From a bacterium (GTDB lineage: Bacteria; Desulfobacterota; Deferrimicrobia; Deferrimicrobiales; Deferrimicrobiaceae): 5,971 bases of DNA. Below, piece after piece: positions 1-5,971 of this stretch (the stretch's first letter is position 1; every line of letters begins with the position of its first letter). The DNA lies in the NCBI GenBank assembly GCA_020056545.1, contig JAGVHM010000037.1, positions 1 through 5,971 of the forward strand, read 5' to 3'. Below the pieces are notes generated by a model. The model was given only the letters and a program-made list of their open reading frames with translations, was not told the DNA's origin and ran no database searches. The position numbers were made by a program, and so were the translations under genes.

Positions 1-2649
1 CGCGCGTCCCGATTCGATCGCCACCTCCAGGGCTCCGAGCCTCTCCTCGTAGGATGCCTTTCTCCGGATCCACTCCGCGGAAAGAGCGCTTTTCTCCGTG
101 ATCGCCTGTGTCAGCCCCTCGAGCGCCTTTCGCTCGGCATCGTCCTTTCCGGACAGCTCGGCCAGCTCGATCTCGGCCGCGTGTGACGCTTTCCGGGCCT
201 CCTCGGCCGCAATGCGCTTTTCCTCGAGCGCGGCGATGAGCCGCCGGACGCGGTCCTCCTCTTCGCCCTTGGCCTGCTCCGAGAGCTGCGCCGCCTCCTG
301 CGATACGCGATACTCGTCGTGGATCCGCGCAAGACCCGCCTTCTGATAATCCCGCTCCTGAACGAGCCCTTCGAGCTTCTCCGCCGCCTGGGAGCGCGCG
401 GCTTCGAGCCTCGTCCGCGACTGCTCGACCTGCCGCAAACCGCCCGTGCATTCCTCGCGAAGGCGGAACGCTTCGTTCTTCCGCTCTTCGAGATCGGCCT
501 TCCTGCGCCGTGTTTCCTCCTCGTCCGCCTTGAGGCTCGCCGCCTCCCCGGCAAGACCCGCGATCTCCTTTTCCAGTTCGCGGATCTCGCGCTTGACCGC
601 AAGGATACCCGACCCGGTATCGGCAAGCGAGCCGCCGACCAGCGCTCCTTCCGCGGTCACCATGTCCCCGTCCAGGGTGACGTACGTGTTCCAGACGCCG
701 TTGCGGTTCCACAGGCGCAGGGCGCAATCCATGTCACGGACCAGTAGCGTTCCCCCGAGCAGGCCCCGCACGAGATCGCGGCATTCGGAGGGGACCCTGA
801 CTATATCCGTCAGCGGGGCTATCACCCCTTCCTCTCCCTCATACGACTGAACATCCTCGCGCGTGCGAAGGGACACGGGCATGAACGTCCCCCGCCCTTC
901 GCAGCTCTCCTTCAGGTAACGGAGAGCGGAAAGGCCTTCATGCTGGTCACGGACGACGATGGACTGCATCCGCTCGCCGAGCACCGCCTCGACCGCTTTC
1001 TCGAATGAAGCGTCCGTCTCCACAAGATCACCGATGACTCCGAAGATCCCGTGGTCGCCTTCCGCGTCGCCTCCGTTTCCCCGGCCGTTGAAATGCCGCA
1101 GGACGGCGCGCACACCGGACGTGGCCCAATCCTTCCGCTCATACAGGCGGGACAGCGTTTCGAGCCGCGAAGAAGACGCCTGAAGGCGGCCTTCCGCCTC
1201 GCCCCTCTCCTTCACGACCTCGTCCGTGCGCACGACCGCCTTCGCAAGGAGGTCGCCCGTCTCCTCCCAGGACCGCTCGGCGAAAGCCAGCGCCTCCCGC
1301 GAGGACGCCTCCGCCGCGGACGCTTCGGCAAAATCCTTTTGCGCCTTCTCCGCCTCCGTCACGGCATACCCGACCTGGTCCTCAAGCCGGGAAAGCTTCC
1401 GCTCGTTGTCGTCGATGGTCCGCTGGTACGACCCCGCACTGGAAATGGCGGTGGAATGGAGATTCACGCGAACCATAAGATCGTATTTTGCGCGGTCCGA
1501 CAGATCCCTGTGTTGCCGGTATTCGCCGTCCGCCCCATCGGCATCCTTGCCAAGTTCCGCAAACCGGGCACGGGCCGCCTCGACGACTTCGCGCCTGCGC
1601 GTTTCGGCCTCCTGCGACTCCTTGAGCCTCCGGGAAAGGTCCGCGATCTCCCTGTCGATCCCGGCGGCGAGCGTCGCCGCTTCCTCGATCAGGCCGCGCA
1701 GATCGCCGGCCTGCCGCACGTTCGCTTTCCACTCCTCCTCGCGGCGCGCGACCTCCTCCTTCAAGGCTCCGTGAGTCATCCCCATATCACGCACTGCGCT
1801 CTCCGCCTCGGCGTGGCGCAACCGCCGGGACTCCACCTCCGACTCGAGCCGGGACAGCTCCGCCCGGAGAAAGAGGAGTGAATCCTCCAGCGCGGAAAGT
1901 TCCGCGCCTCCCGATGCCCGCATCATCGACAGCTCGCGGAACCTCCTCGCCGCTATCCGCAGGTCCAGGCCGCGCAGCTCCTCCTTCAGCGCCTTGTATT
2001 TTTCCGCCTTCCGGACCTGCCGGTCGAGGCTCCCGATCTGCCGCTTCACCTCTTCGAGGATGTCCCGCACGCGCGCGAGGTTCTGTCGCGTGCTCTCCAT
2101 CTTCCTTTCCGCTTCCTTCCTGCGTACGCGGAACTTGGCCACCCCGGCCGCTTCCTCGACGATCAATCGCTTCTCGTCGGGTTTGGCGTTGACGATCGTG
2201 GATATCCTGCCCTGCTCGATGATCGCGTACCCGCGCGCGCCCGCGCCGGTGTCGAGGAAGAGCTCCGCGATGTCCTTCAGGCGGCAGGGGATCCGGTTGA
2301 TGAAGAACTCGCTCTCACCGTTCCGGAATGTCCGGCGGGTCACCTGGATCTCGGCATACGTCTCGTAGCCGGGAGGACCGCCGCCCTCCTCGTTTGCGAA
2401 GGTCAGCGAAACTTCCGCCATCCCGAGCGGACCTGCCGCATCGGATCCCGCGAAAATGACATCTTCCAGCGCCTTGCTTCGCAGGTAGGTGGGCGCATGT
2501 TCTCCCAGCACCCAGCGGACGGCATCGACGATGTTGGACTTTCCGCAGCCGTTCGGACCAACGATCGCGGTTATCCCATCGGAAAATTCGAAAATAGTCT
2601 TGTCGTAGAAGGATTTAAAGCCGAATAGTTCGAGTTTCTTGAGTTTCAT
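1..2649 (-). CDS. smc: Chromosome segregation ATPase SMC, N-terminal 883 residues (3' end outside window)
   Basis: SMC is the ATPase of the bacterial condensin (Smc-ScpA-ScpB) that folds and segregates chromosomal DNA in the nucleoid. I translated this frame by hand from the ATG at 2649 to base 1 and found no stop. Seen in order: N-terminal head with Walker A GPNGCGKS (31-38), the R-loop arginine in YLRSK (Arg57), EDVIFAGSD, and the Q-loop region IIEQGRI; a first coiled-coil arm with no proline between 157 and 591, a span that also covers the start of the hinge; a hinge from about 533 to 674 (starts HGIFGVIGDLV, contains VLGER, ends LDGDMVTAEGALVGGS); then the second arm, proline-free to the edge. 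Family length is about 1,170-1,200 residues, so about 300 are missing, including the LSGGE signature and Walker B. ATG is the only start, because an in-frame TGA lies upstream with no other start codon between. The usual hinge-end TGGS reads VGGS here. It is transcribed apart from ppdK, behind a terminator and its own promoter. Confidence 0.97.
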   Translation of the reverse strand, partial: MKLKKLELFGFKSFYDKTIFEFSDGITAIVGPNGCGKSNIVDAVRWVLGEHAPTYLRSKALEDVIFAGSDAAGPLGMAEVSLTFANEEGGGPPGYETYAEIQVTRRTFRNGESEFFINRIPCRLKDIAELFLDTGAGARGYAIIEQGRISTIVNAKPDEKRLIVEEAAGVAKFRVRRKEAERKMESTRQNLARVRDILEEVKRQIGSLDRQVRKAEKYKALKEELRGLDLRIAARRFRELSMMRASGGAELSALEDSLLFLRAELSRLESEVESRRLRHAEAESAVRDMGMTHGALKEEVARREEEWKANVRQAGDLRGLIEEAATLAAGIDREIADLSRRLKESQEAETRRREVVEAARARFAELGKDADGADGEYRQHRDLSDRAKYDLMVRVNLHSTAISSAGSYQRTIDDNERKLSRLEDQVGYAVTEAEKAQKDFAEASAAEASSREALAFAERSWEETGDLLAKAVVRTDEVVKERGEAEGRLQASSSRLETLSRLYERKDWATSGVRAVLRHFNGRGNGGDAEGDHGIFGVIGDLVETDASFEKAVEAVLGERMQSIVVRDQHEGLSALRYLKESCEGRGTFMPVSLRTREDVQSYEGEEGVIAPLTDIVRVPSECRDLVRGLLGGTLLVRDMDCALRLWNRNGVWNTYVTLDGDMVTAEGALVGGSLADTGSGILAVKREIRELEKEIAGLAGEAASLKADEEETRRRKADLEERKNEAFRLREECTGGLRQVEQSRTRLEAARSQAAEKLEGLVQERDYQKAGLARIHDEYRVSQEAAQLSEQAKGEEEDRVRRLIAALEEKRIAAEEARKASHAAEIELAELSGKDDAERKALEGLTQAITEKSALSAEWIRRKASYEERLGALEVAIESGRA

Positions 2650-2653
2650 CGCT

Positions 2654-2658
2654 TCCTT
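2654..2658 (-). promoter_or_regulatory. Ribosome binding site of smc
   Basis: AAGGA on the minus strand lies 4 nt before the ATG at 2649. The spacing is slightly short but workable, and this is the only Shine-Dalgarno-like purine block near the only possible start. Confidence 0.6.
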
Positions 2659-2670
2659 GCTGCCGCCGGA

Positions 2671-2683
2671 CGGTAATTTACCG
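2671..2683. repeat. Short perfect inverted repeat in the smc leader
   Basis: CGGTAA and TTACCG flank a single central base, giving a 13-bp near-palindrome 21 bp before the smc start. With a one-base loop it makes a poor RNA hairpin, so if it matters it would more likely be a DNA-binding half-site pair. The stop codon of a seven-codon reading frame (ATG at 2698 to TAA at 2678) falls inside it. No known regulator is recognised, and chance occurrence is quite possible. Confidence 0.3.
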
Positions 2684-2724
2684 CAATTTCCTCAACATAA
2701 TGTATACGTTCCCCCTTTTGACGC

Positions 2725-2753
2725 AATATATTGTGTATCCGGGGAAATGTAAA
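2725..2753 (-). promoter_or_regulatory. Predicted sigma70-type promoter of smc
   Basis: On the minus strand the -35 box TTTACA (2753-2748, five of six consensus bases) and the -10 box TATATT (2730-2725, five of six) are separated by exactly 17 nt. Transcription would begin near 2717-2719, giving a leader of about 70 nt before the smc ATG. The -10 lies inside a perfect 10-bp palindrome (2724-2733), but no matching -35 was found for the plus strand. The surroundings are AT-rich compared with the genes. The assignment is by inspection only. Confidence 0.6.
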
Positions 2754-2756
2754 GGT

Positions 2757-2789
2757 AAAAAAAAACGGCGGCCCCTGAGGGAGGCCGCC
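2757..2789 (-). terminator. Rho-independent terminator after ppdK
   Basis: Read on the minus strand, GGCGGCC and GGCCGCC form a perfect 7-bp GC stem (2789-2783 with 2773-2767) around a 9-nt loop. One G follows, and then a run of nine T (2765-2757). It sits 20 nt after the ppdK stop codon and has the classic intrinsic terminator form. It ends the glyS-ppdK transcription unit and separates it from smc. The plus strand has no T-tract after the stem, so it should act in one direction only. Confidence 0.93.
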
Positions 2790-2809
2790 TGGCGAATCAG
2801 GAGGAATTA

Positions 2810-5575
2810 TCACTGTTTTTTAGGCTGCCTTGCCGCTTCCCTCTCTCTCAACACCGCCTGCGCCGCCGAAAGCCTCGCGATGGGAACGCGGTACGGGGAG
2901 CAGGAAACATAATCCAGCCCCACCCTGTGGCAGAAATCCACCGACTTCGGATCCCCGCCGTGCTCGCCGCAGATCCCCACCTTCAGGCCTGGACGCGCCG
3001 CGCGTCCCTTTTCCACACCCATCCTCACGAGCTGTCCGACGCCCGTCTGGTCGAGGGTCGCGAACACGTCAGCCTCGAGGATGTTCTCCGGGCGCTTCTG
3101 GTAGGTAATCTTGCACGATGCGCAGGATAGGTCCTTCTCCAGCTTGGTGCCGCAACGGGTGCAGAGTTCCGAACGGGCCATGTAGTACTGGATGATTTTC
3201 CCGGAGTCGTCCCGGGAGAATCCGAAAGTCGTCTGGGTCAGGTCGTTCGTTCCGAAAGAGAAGAACTCCGCCTCCAGCGCGATCTCGTCGGCGGTCACCG
3301 CCGCGCGGGGCAGCTCGATCATTGTCCCCACCGTATAGGGGAACTTCCGCTTGTAGCGCTTCATCGTCTCCTCGGCGACGCCGACGATCAGCTCCTTCTG
3401 CGCCCTCATCTCCTGGACCATGCTGACCAGCGGGATCATCACCTCGGGCTGCACACGGATACCTTCCTTCGTCACCTCGCAGGCCGCCTCGAATATGGCC
3501 CGCGCCTGCATGCGGCTGATCTCCGGGTAAAGGATGCCCAGGCGGCAGCCACGCAGTCCCAGCATGGGGTTGAACTCGTGGAGCTCCTCCACGCGTTCGA
3601 GGAGCCTCCGCTTTTCTTCGATGATCGTCCGGTCCGCCCGGACGAGGTCGAGCTTCGTGACCTCGACCATCAGGTCCTCGCGTTTCGGCAGGAACTCGTG
3701 GAGCGGCGGGTCCAGGAGCCGGATGGTCACCGGATACCCCTTCATTTCCCTGTACAGCCCCTTGAAGTCCTCGCGCTGGAGGGGCAGCAGTTTCGTAAGC
3801 GCCGCCTCTCGCTCTTCCCTCGTGCGGGCGAGGATCATCTCCCGCATCAGCGGAATCCGGTCCTCGGCGAAGAACATGTGCTCGGTGCGGCACAGTCCGA
3901 TTCCCTGGGCTCCGAACTCACGCGCCGTGCGGGCGTCGCGCGGCGTGTCCGCGTTGGCCCGGACTTTCAGGCGCCTGATTCCGTCCGCCCATGACATCAG
4001 CGTTCCGAAGGAACCGGTCATCTTGGGCGCGATAAGCGGCACCTGCCCCAGGATGACCTCGCCGGTGCTCCCGTTAAGCGAGATGAATTCCCCCTCGCGG
4101 ATCATGCGGCTTCCCACCATGAAGCGGTGGGTCCCCTCGTCCACGTCGATCGCCTCGCAGCCGGCGACGCAGGTCTTTCCCATCTGGCGGGCCACCACGG
4201 CGGCATGAGAGGTCATGCCGCCCTTTGCGGTGAGAATCCCTCGCGCCACGTCCATCCCGTGGATGTCGTCGGGACTCGTTTCCTTGCGGACCAGGATCAC
4301 CGCTTTCCCTTCCATGGCCCATTCCACCGCGCGATCGGCGTGGAAAACGACCGCCCCGGTCGCCGCGCCGGGAGAAGCGGGGAGACCCTTCGCTATGACC
4401 TCCACTTTCGCCTTGGGATCGATCACGGGATGCAGGAGCTGGTCGATCTGCTGCGGATCCAGGCGCATCACCGCCTCTTCCCGCGTGATGAGCTTCTCGT
4501 TGACCATGTCCACCGCTATCTTGACCGCCGCCGTCGCCGTCCGCTTCCCGTTCCGCGTCTGCAGCATGTAAAGTTTGTCGCTCTCGACGGTGAACTCGAA
4601 GTCCTGGACGTCCTTGTAATGCTTCTCGAGCTTTCCGGTGATCTTCACAAGCTGCCCGAAAACCCTGGGCATCTCCTTTTTCAAGGCGGTGATCGGCTTC
4701 GGCGTCCTTATGCCGGCCACCACATCCTCCCCCTGGGCGTTGATCAGGTATTCCCCGTAGAATTCATTCGCGCCCGTCGCGGGGTTCCGCGTGAAGCCGA
4801 CGCCCGTGGCGCAGTCGTCGCCCATGTTGCCGAACACCATGGCCTGCACGTTGACGGCGGTGCCTATGTCGTCCGGGATGCCGTTCGCCTTCCGGTAGTA
4901 TTTCGCGCGGTCGTTGTTCCAGGACTTGAGGACCGCGTCCCGCGCCAGTTCCAGCTGCGCCGCCGGATCCTGGGGGAACTCCTTCCGCAGGCGCCCCTTG
5001 ACGAACCCCTTGAACTTTCCGCAGAGGTCCTTCAGGTCCGCGGCCGTCAGATCGACGTCGCTCGATACGGACCGCTCCTTCTTCTTCTGGTCGAAGACCT
5101 CCTCGAAATGCTCCTTGTCGATCCCCAGCACGACATCCGAGAACATCATCAGGAAGCGGCGATATGAGTCGTAGGCGAACCGCGGGTTCTTCGATTTCTG
5201 CGCAATCCCTTCGACGCTCTTGTCGTTCAGACCGAGGTTGAGAATCGTGTCCATCATCCCCGGCATCGAGAACTTGGATCCGGACCTGACCGAAACCAGA
5301 AGCGGGTTCTTCGGGTCGCCAAGCTTCTTGCCCGCAAGTTTTTCGAGGCGGACCAGGTTCGCGGCGATCTCCCTGTTGACGTCCGGCGGGATCTTTCCGC
5401 GGTTCTTGTAGAAAAGGTTGCAGACCTCAGTGGAGATCGTGAAGCCCGGCGGCACGGGGACGCCCAGGTTGGTCATCTCGGCGAGCCCGGCCCCTTTCCC
5501 GCCGAGGACGTCCTTCATTCCTCCGTGACCCTCGGCCTTCCCCCCCCCGAAGAAGTAGACGCGTTTTGCGGCCAT
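2810..5575 (-). CDS. ppdK: Pyruvate, phosphate dikinase (PPDK), complete, 921 residues
   Basis: PPDK is a cytoplasmic enzyme that interconverts pyruvate + ATP + phosphate with phosphoenolpyruvate + AMP + diphosphate, feeding gluconeogenesis or running glycolytically in anaerobes. Seen: an N-terminal ATP-grasp domain (LGGKGAGLAEM; SVRSGSKFSMPGMMD with Arg97; GFTRNPATG; LQTRNGKRT); a swivelling phosphohistidine domain with GGMTSHAAV (His457, preceded by Thr455, the kind of threonine phosphorylated by PDRP regulators in related enzymes); and a PEP/pyruvate barrel with GLCRTEHMFF (Arg563), RLLDPPLHEF (Arg619), MIELPRAA (Glu754), GTNDLTQ (Asn777) and GICGEHGG (Cys869). All expected catalytic residues are present. 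The start at 5575 is chosen over the ATG at 5593 because GGAGG lies 8 nt before it; the longer start would add six residues. The family is usually about 870-900 residues; the excess is mostly a four-cysteine insertion at about 800-830. The gene ends in tandem stops TGA TAA and lies 25 nt after glyS. Confidence 0.97.
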   Translation of the reverse strand: MAAKRVYFFGGGKAEGHGGMKDVLGGKGAGLAEMTNLGVPVPPGFTISTEVCNLFYKNRGKIPPDVNREIAANLVRLEKLAGKKLGDPKNPLLVSVRSGSKFSMPGMMDTILNLGLNDKSVEGIAQKSKNPRFAYDSYRRFLMMFSDVVLGIDKEHFEEVFDQKKKERSVSSDVDLTAADLKDLCGKFKGFVKGRLRKEFPQDPAAQLELARDAVLKSWNNDRAKYYRKANGIPDDIGTAVNVQAMVFGNMGDDCATGVGFTRNPATGANEFYGEYLINAQGEDVVAGIRTPKPITALKKEMPRVFGQLVKITGKLEKHYKDVQDFEFTVESDKLYMLQTRNGKRTATAAVKIAVDMVNEKLITREEAVMRLDPQQIDQLLHPVIDPKAKVEVIAKGLPASPGAATGAVVFHADRAVEWAMEGKAVILVRKETSPDDIHGMDVARGILTAKGGMTSHAAVVARQMGKTCVAGCEAIDVDEGTHRFMVGSRMIREGEFISLNGSTGEVILGQVPLIAPKMTGSFGTLMSWADGIRRLKVRANADTPRDARTAREFGAQGIGLCRTEHMFFAEDRIPLMREMILARTREEREAALTKLLPLQREDFKGLYREMKGYPVTIRLLDPPLHEFLPKREDLMVEVTKLDLVRADRTIIEEKRRLLERVEELHEFNPMLGLRGCRLGILYPEISRMQARAIFEAACEVTKEGIRVQPEVMIPLVSMVQEMRAQKELIVGVAEETMKRYKRKFPYTVGTMIELPRAAVTADEIALEAEFFSFGTNDLTQTTFGFSRDDSGKIIQYYMARSELCTRCGTKLEKDLSCASCKITYQKRPENILEADVFATLDQTGVGQLVRMGVEKGRAARPGLKVGICGEHGGDPKSVDFCHRVGLDYVSCSPYRVPIARLSAAQAVLREREAARQPKKQ
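3092..3178 (-). other. Zinc-ribbon-like insertion within PPDK (residues about 800-828)
   Basis: Between the conserved FGFSRDDSGK and LDQTGVGQLV segments, this PPDK has about 29 more residues than the Clostridium symbiosum enzyme as I remember it. The extra piece holds CTRC (Cys805, Cys808), a nine-residue charged spacer, and CASC (Cys818, Cys821), followed by a basic stretch ending KRP. Two CxxC knuckles at this spacing are typical of a small structural zinc site, comparable in kind to the four-cysteine zinc lid of some adenylate kinases. The reading frame stays open and the flanks are well conserved, so it is an in-frame insertion and not an error. Metal binding is inferred. It lies between Asn777 and Cys869, both active-site positions. 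Confidence 0.75.
5540..5548. repeat. Nine-base G homopolymer in the ppdK coding strand
   Basis: The coding strand has nine consecutive G, encoding three glycines (Gly10-Gly12) in the conserved N-terminal FFGGGKAEG segment. Gain of one base would lead to a TGA about 37 codons downstream; loss of one leads to a TGA within about ten codons. The glycines are a usual PPDK feature, but using GGG for all three is what creates the run. Confidence 0.9.
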
Positions 5576-5583
5576 CCGCTTTC

Positions 5584-5588
5584 CCTCC
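5584..5588 (-). promoter_or_regulatory. Ribosome binding site deciding the ppdK start
   Basis: GGAGG (within CGGGAGGG) lies 8 nt before the ATG at 5575, which is near-ideal spacing. The upstream in-frame ATG at 5593 has only AAGG directly against it, too close to work well. This favours the 921-residue protein starting MAAKRVYFF. Confidence 0.85.
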
Positions 5589-5600
5589 CGCATCCTTGAA

Positions 5601-5971
5601 TTACGTTTTGGCTGCGCTTGCGCTGACCCTGGAGAAATCCGCCACGCCGGCGAACACCGTGGAAAGGTTCTTGAGGAGCGCCAGGCGGTTGTTCTTCACT
5701 TTCTCGTCCTTGGCCATCACCAGCACCTTCTCGAAGAAGGCGGAGACAAGCGGCTGGAGACGCGCCATCTCCCCGAACGCCTCTGCGTACCGGCCGTCCT
5801 TCGCGGCCGCGGACACCCTGCCGGACACCTCCTGCGCCGCCTTGAAAAGCGCCTTCTCCTCGTTGTGCTCGAAAAGGGCCTCGGAAACGACCAGCGGCCC
5901 GGCGTACGCCTTCGTGATGTTGATCGCCCGCTTGAACACTTCAGCAAGCGGCTCGAAGGCCGCCTCGGATC
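5601..5971 (-). CDS. glyS: Glycyl-tRNA synthetase beta subunit, C-terminal 123 residues (5' end outside window)
   Basis: GlyS is the beta chain of the bacterial alpha2beta2 glycyl-tRNA synthetase, which with GlyQ charges tRNA-Gly in the cytoplasm. Only the C-terminal anticodon-binding (DALR-type) helical domain is present. Recognisable segments are FKRAINITK, ALFEHNEEKALF, PLVSAFFEKVLVMAKDE, KNNRLALL and the near-terminal VADFSRV, all typical of the end of GlyS. The frame continues without a stop to the right edge; the GTG at 5939 is an internal valine codon, not a start, since homology continues before it (FEPLAE). The protein ends in a short SASAAKT tail and a TAA stop 25 nt before ppdK, so the two genes are probably cotranscribed. 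The full subunit is usually near 690 residues, so most of the gene, and probably glyQ, lies outside the window. Confidence 0.93.
   Translation of the reverse strand, partial: SEAAFEPLAEVFKRAINITKAYAGPLVVSEALFEHNEEKALFKAAQEVSGRVSAAAKDGRYAEAFGEMARLQPLVSAFFEKVLVMAKDEKVKNNRLALLKNLSTVFAGVADFSRVSASAAKT

Noticed and set aside
111..626. A 171-codon minus-strand open frame rich in Arg and Ser
   Set aside because: It lies in a different frame on the same strand as smc and has the low-complexity Arg/Ser composition of an off-frame reading; the smc frame is intact across the same bases.
1051..1881. A 276-codon plus-strand open frame in the left part of the window
   Set aside because: It is a reverse-strand shadow of the SMC coiled-coil arm; the minus-strand frame gives a continuous, recognisable SMC.
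2694..2710. Imperfect inverted repeat AACATAATGTATACGTT just after the predicted smc transcription start
   Set aside because: Only about five of seven arm positions match and the core is AT-rich, so it is not better than chance without conservation data.
2717..2732. Possible plus-strand promoter using TTGACG and the palindromic TATATT
   Set aside because: The two boxes are only 4 nt apart, no -10 lies 16-18 nt after TTGACG, and there is no plus-strand gene downstream.
4127..5167. A 346-codon plus-strand open frame antisense to ppdK
   Set aside because: It has no recognisable family, is rich in Arg/Leu/His as expected of a reverse-strand reading of a high-GC gene, and lies wholly inside a clearly real ppdK.
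5576..5593. Longer ppdK start at the ATG at 5593 (six extra residues, MREGKR)
   Set aside because: Its only purine block touches the ATG, while the ATG at 5575 has GGAGG at 8 nt and begins where PPDK homology begins.

Overview
The window is a stretch of ordinary high-GC bacterial chromosome with every gene on the minus strand. The protein sequences (SMC head and hinge wording, and a glycyl-tRNA synthetase beta subunit next to pyruvate phosphate dikinase) look most like anaerobic deltaproteobacteria in the wide sense (Desulfuromonadota/Desulfobacterota, Geobacter-like relatives). This taxonomic guess rests on recalled family resemblance, not on a search. No mobile elements, phage genes, CRISPR arrays, tRNAs or rRNAs were seen.

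Layout, in the direction of transcription (right to left): (1) the last 123 codons of glyS, which enter at the right edge; (2) after a 25-nt gap with a strong ribosome binding site, a complete pyruvate phosphate dikinase gene, ppdK (2810-5575, 921 residues); (3) a Rho-independent terminator (2757-2789) closing the glyS-ppdK unit; (4) a compact sigma70-type promoter and leader of roughly 70 nt; (5) the first 883 codons of smc (start at 2649), which runs off the left edge. The smc frame is open all the way to base 1. The missing part should be the rest of the second coiled-coil arm and the C-terminal half of the ATPase head.

Functionally, glyS (charging of tRNA-Gly) and ppdK (interconversion of pyruvate and phosphoenolpyruvate) seem to form the end of one transcription unit. 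smc (chromosome organisation and segregation) starts a new one directly behind the terminator. These are housekeeping genes and I see no new multi-gene system.

The one clearly unusual item is a roughly 30-residue insertion in the C-terminal PEP/pyruvate barrel of PPDK. It carries two CxxC knuckles (Cys805, 808, 818, 821) and looks like a small zinc ribbon close in sequence to the active site; the Clostridium symbiosum type enzyme has no counterpart as I remember it. Smaller points are a nine-G run near the start of ppdK, the tight terminator-promoter junction, and a short palindrome with a tiny reading frame in the smc leader.
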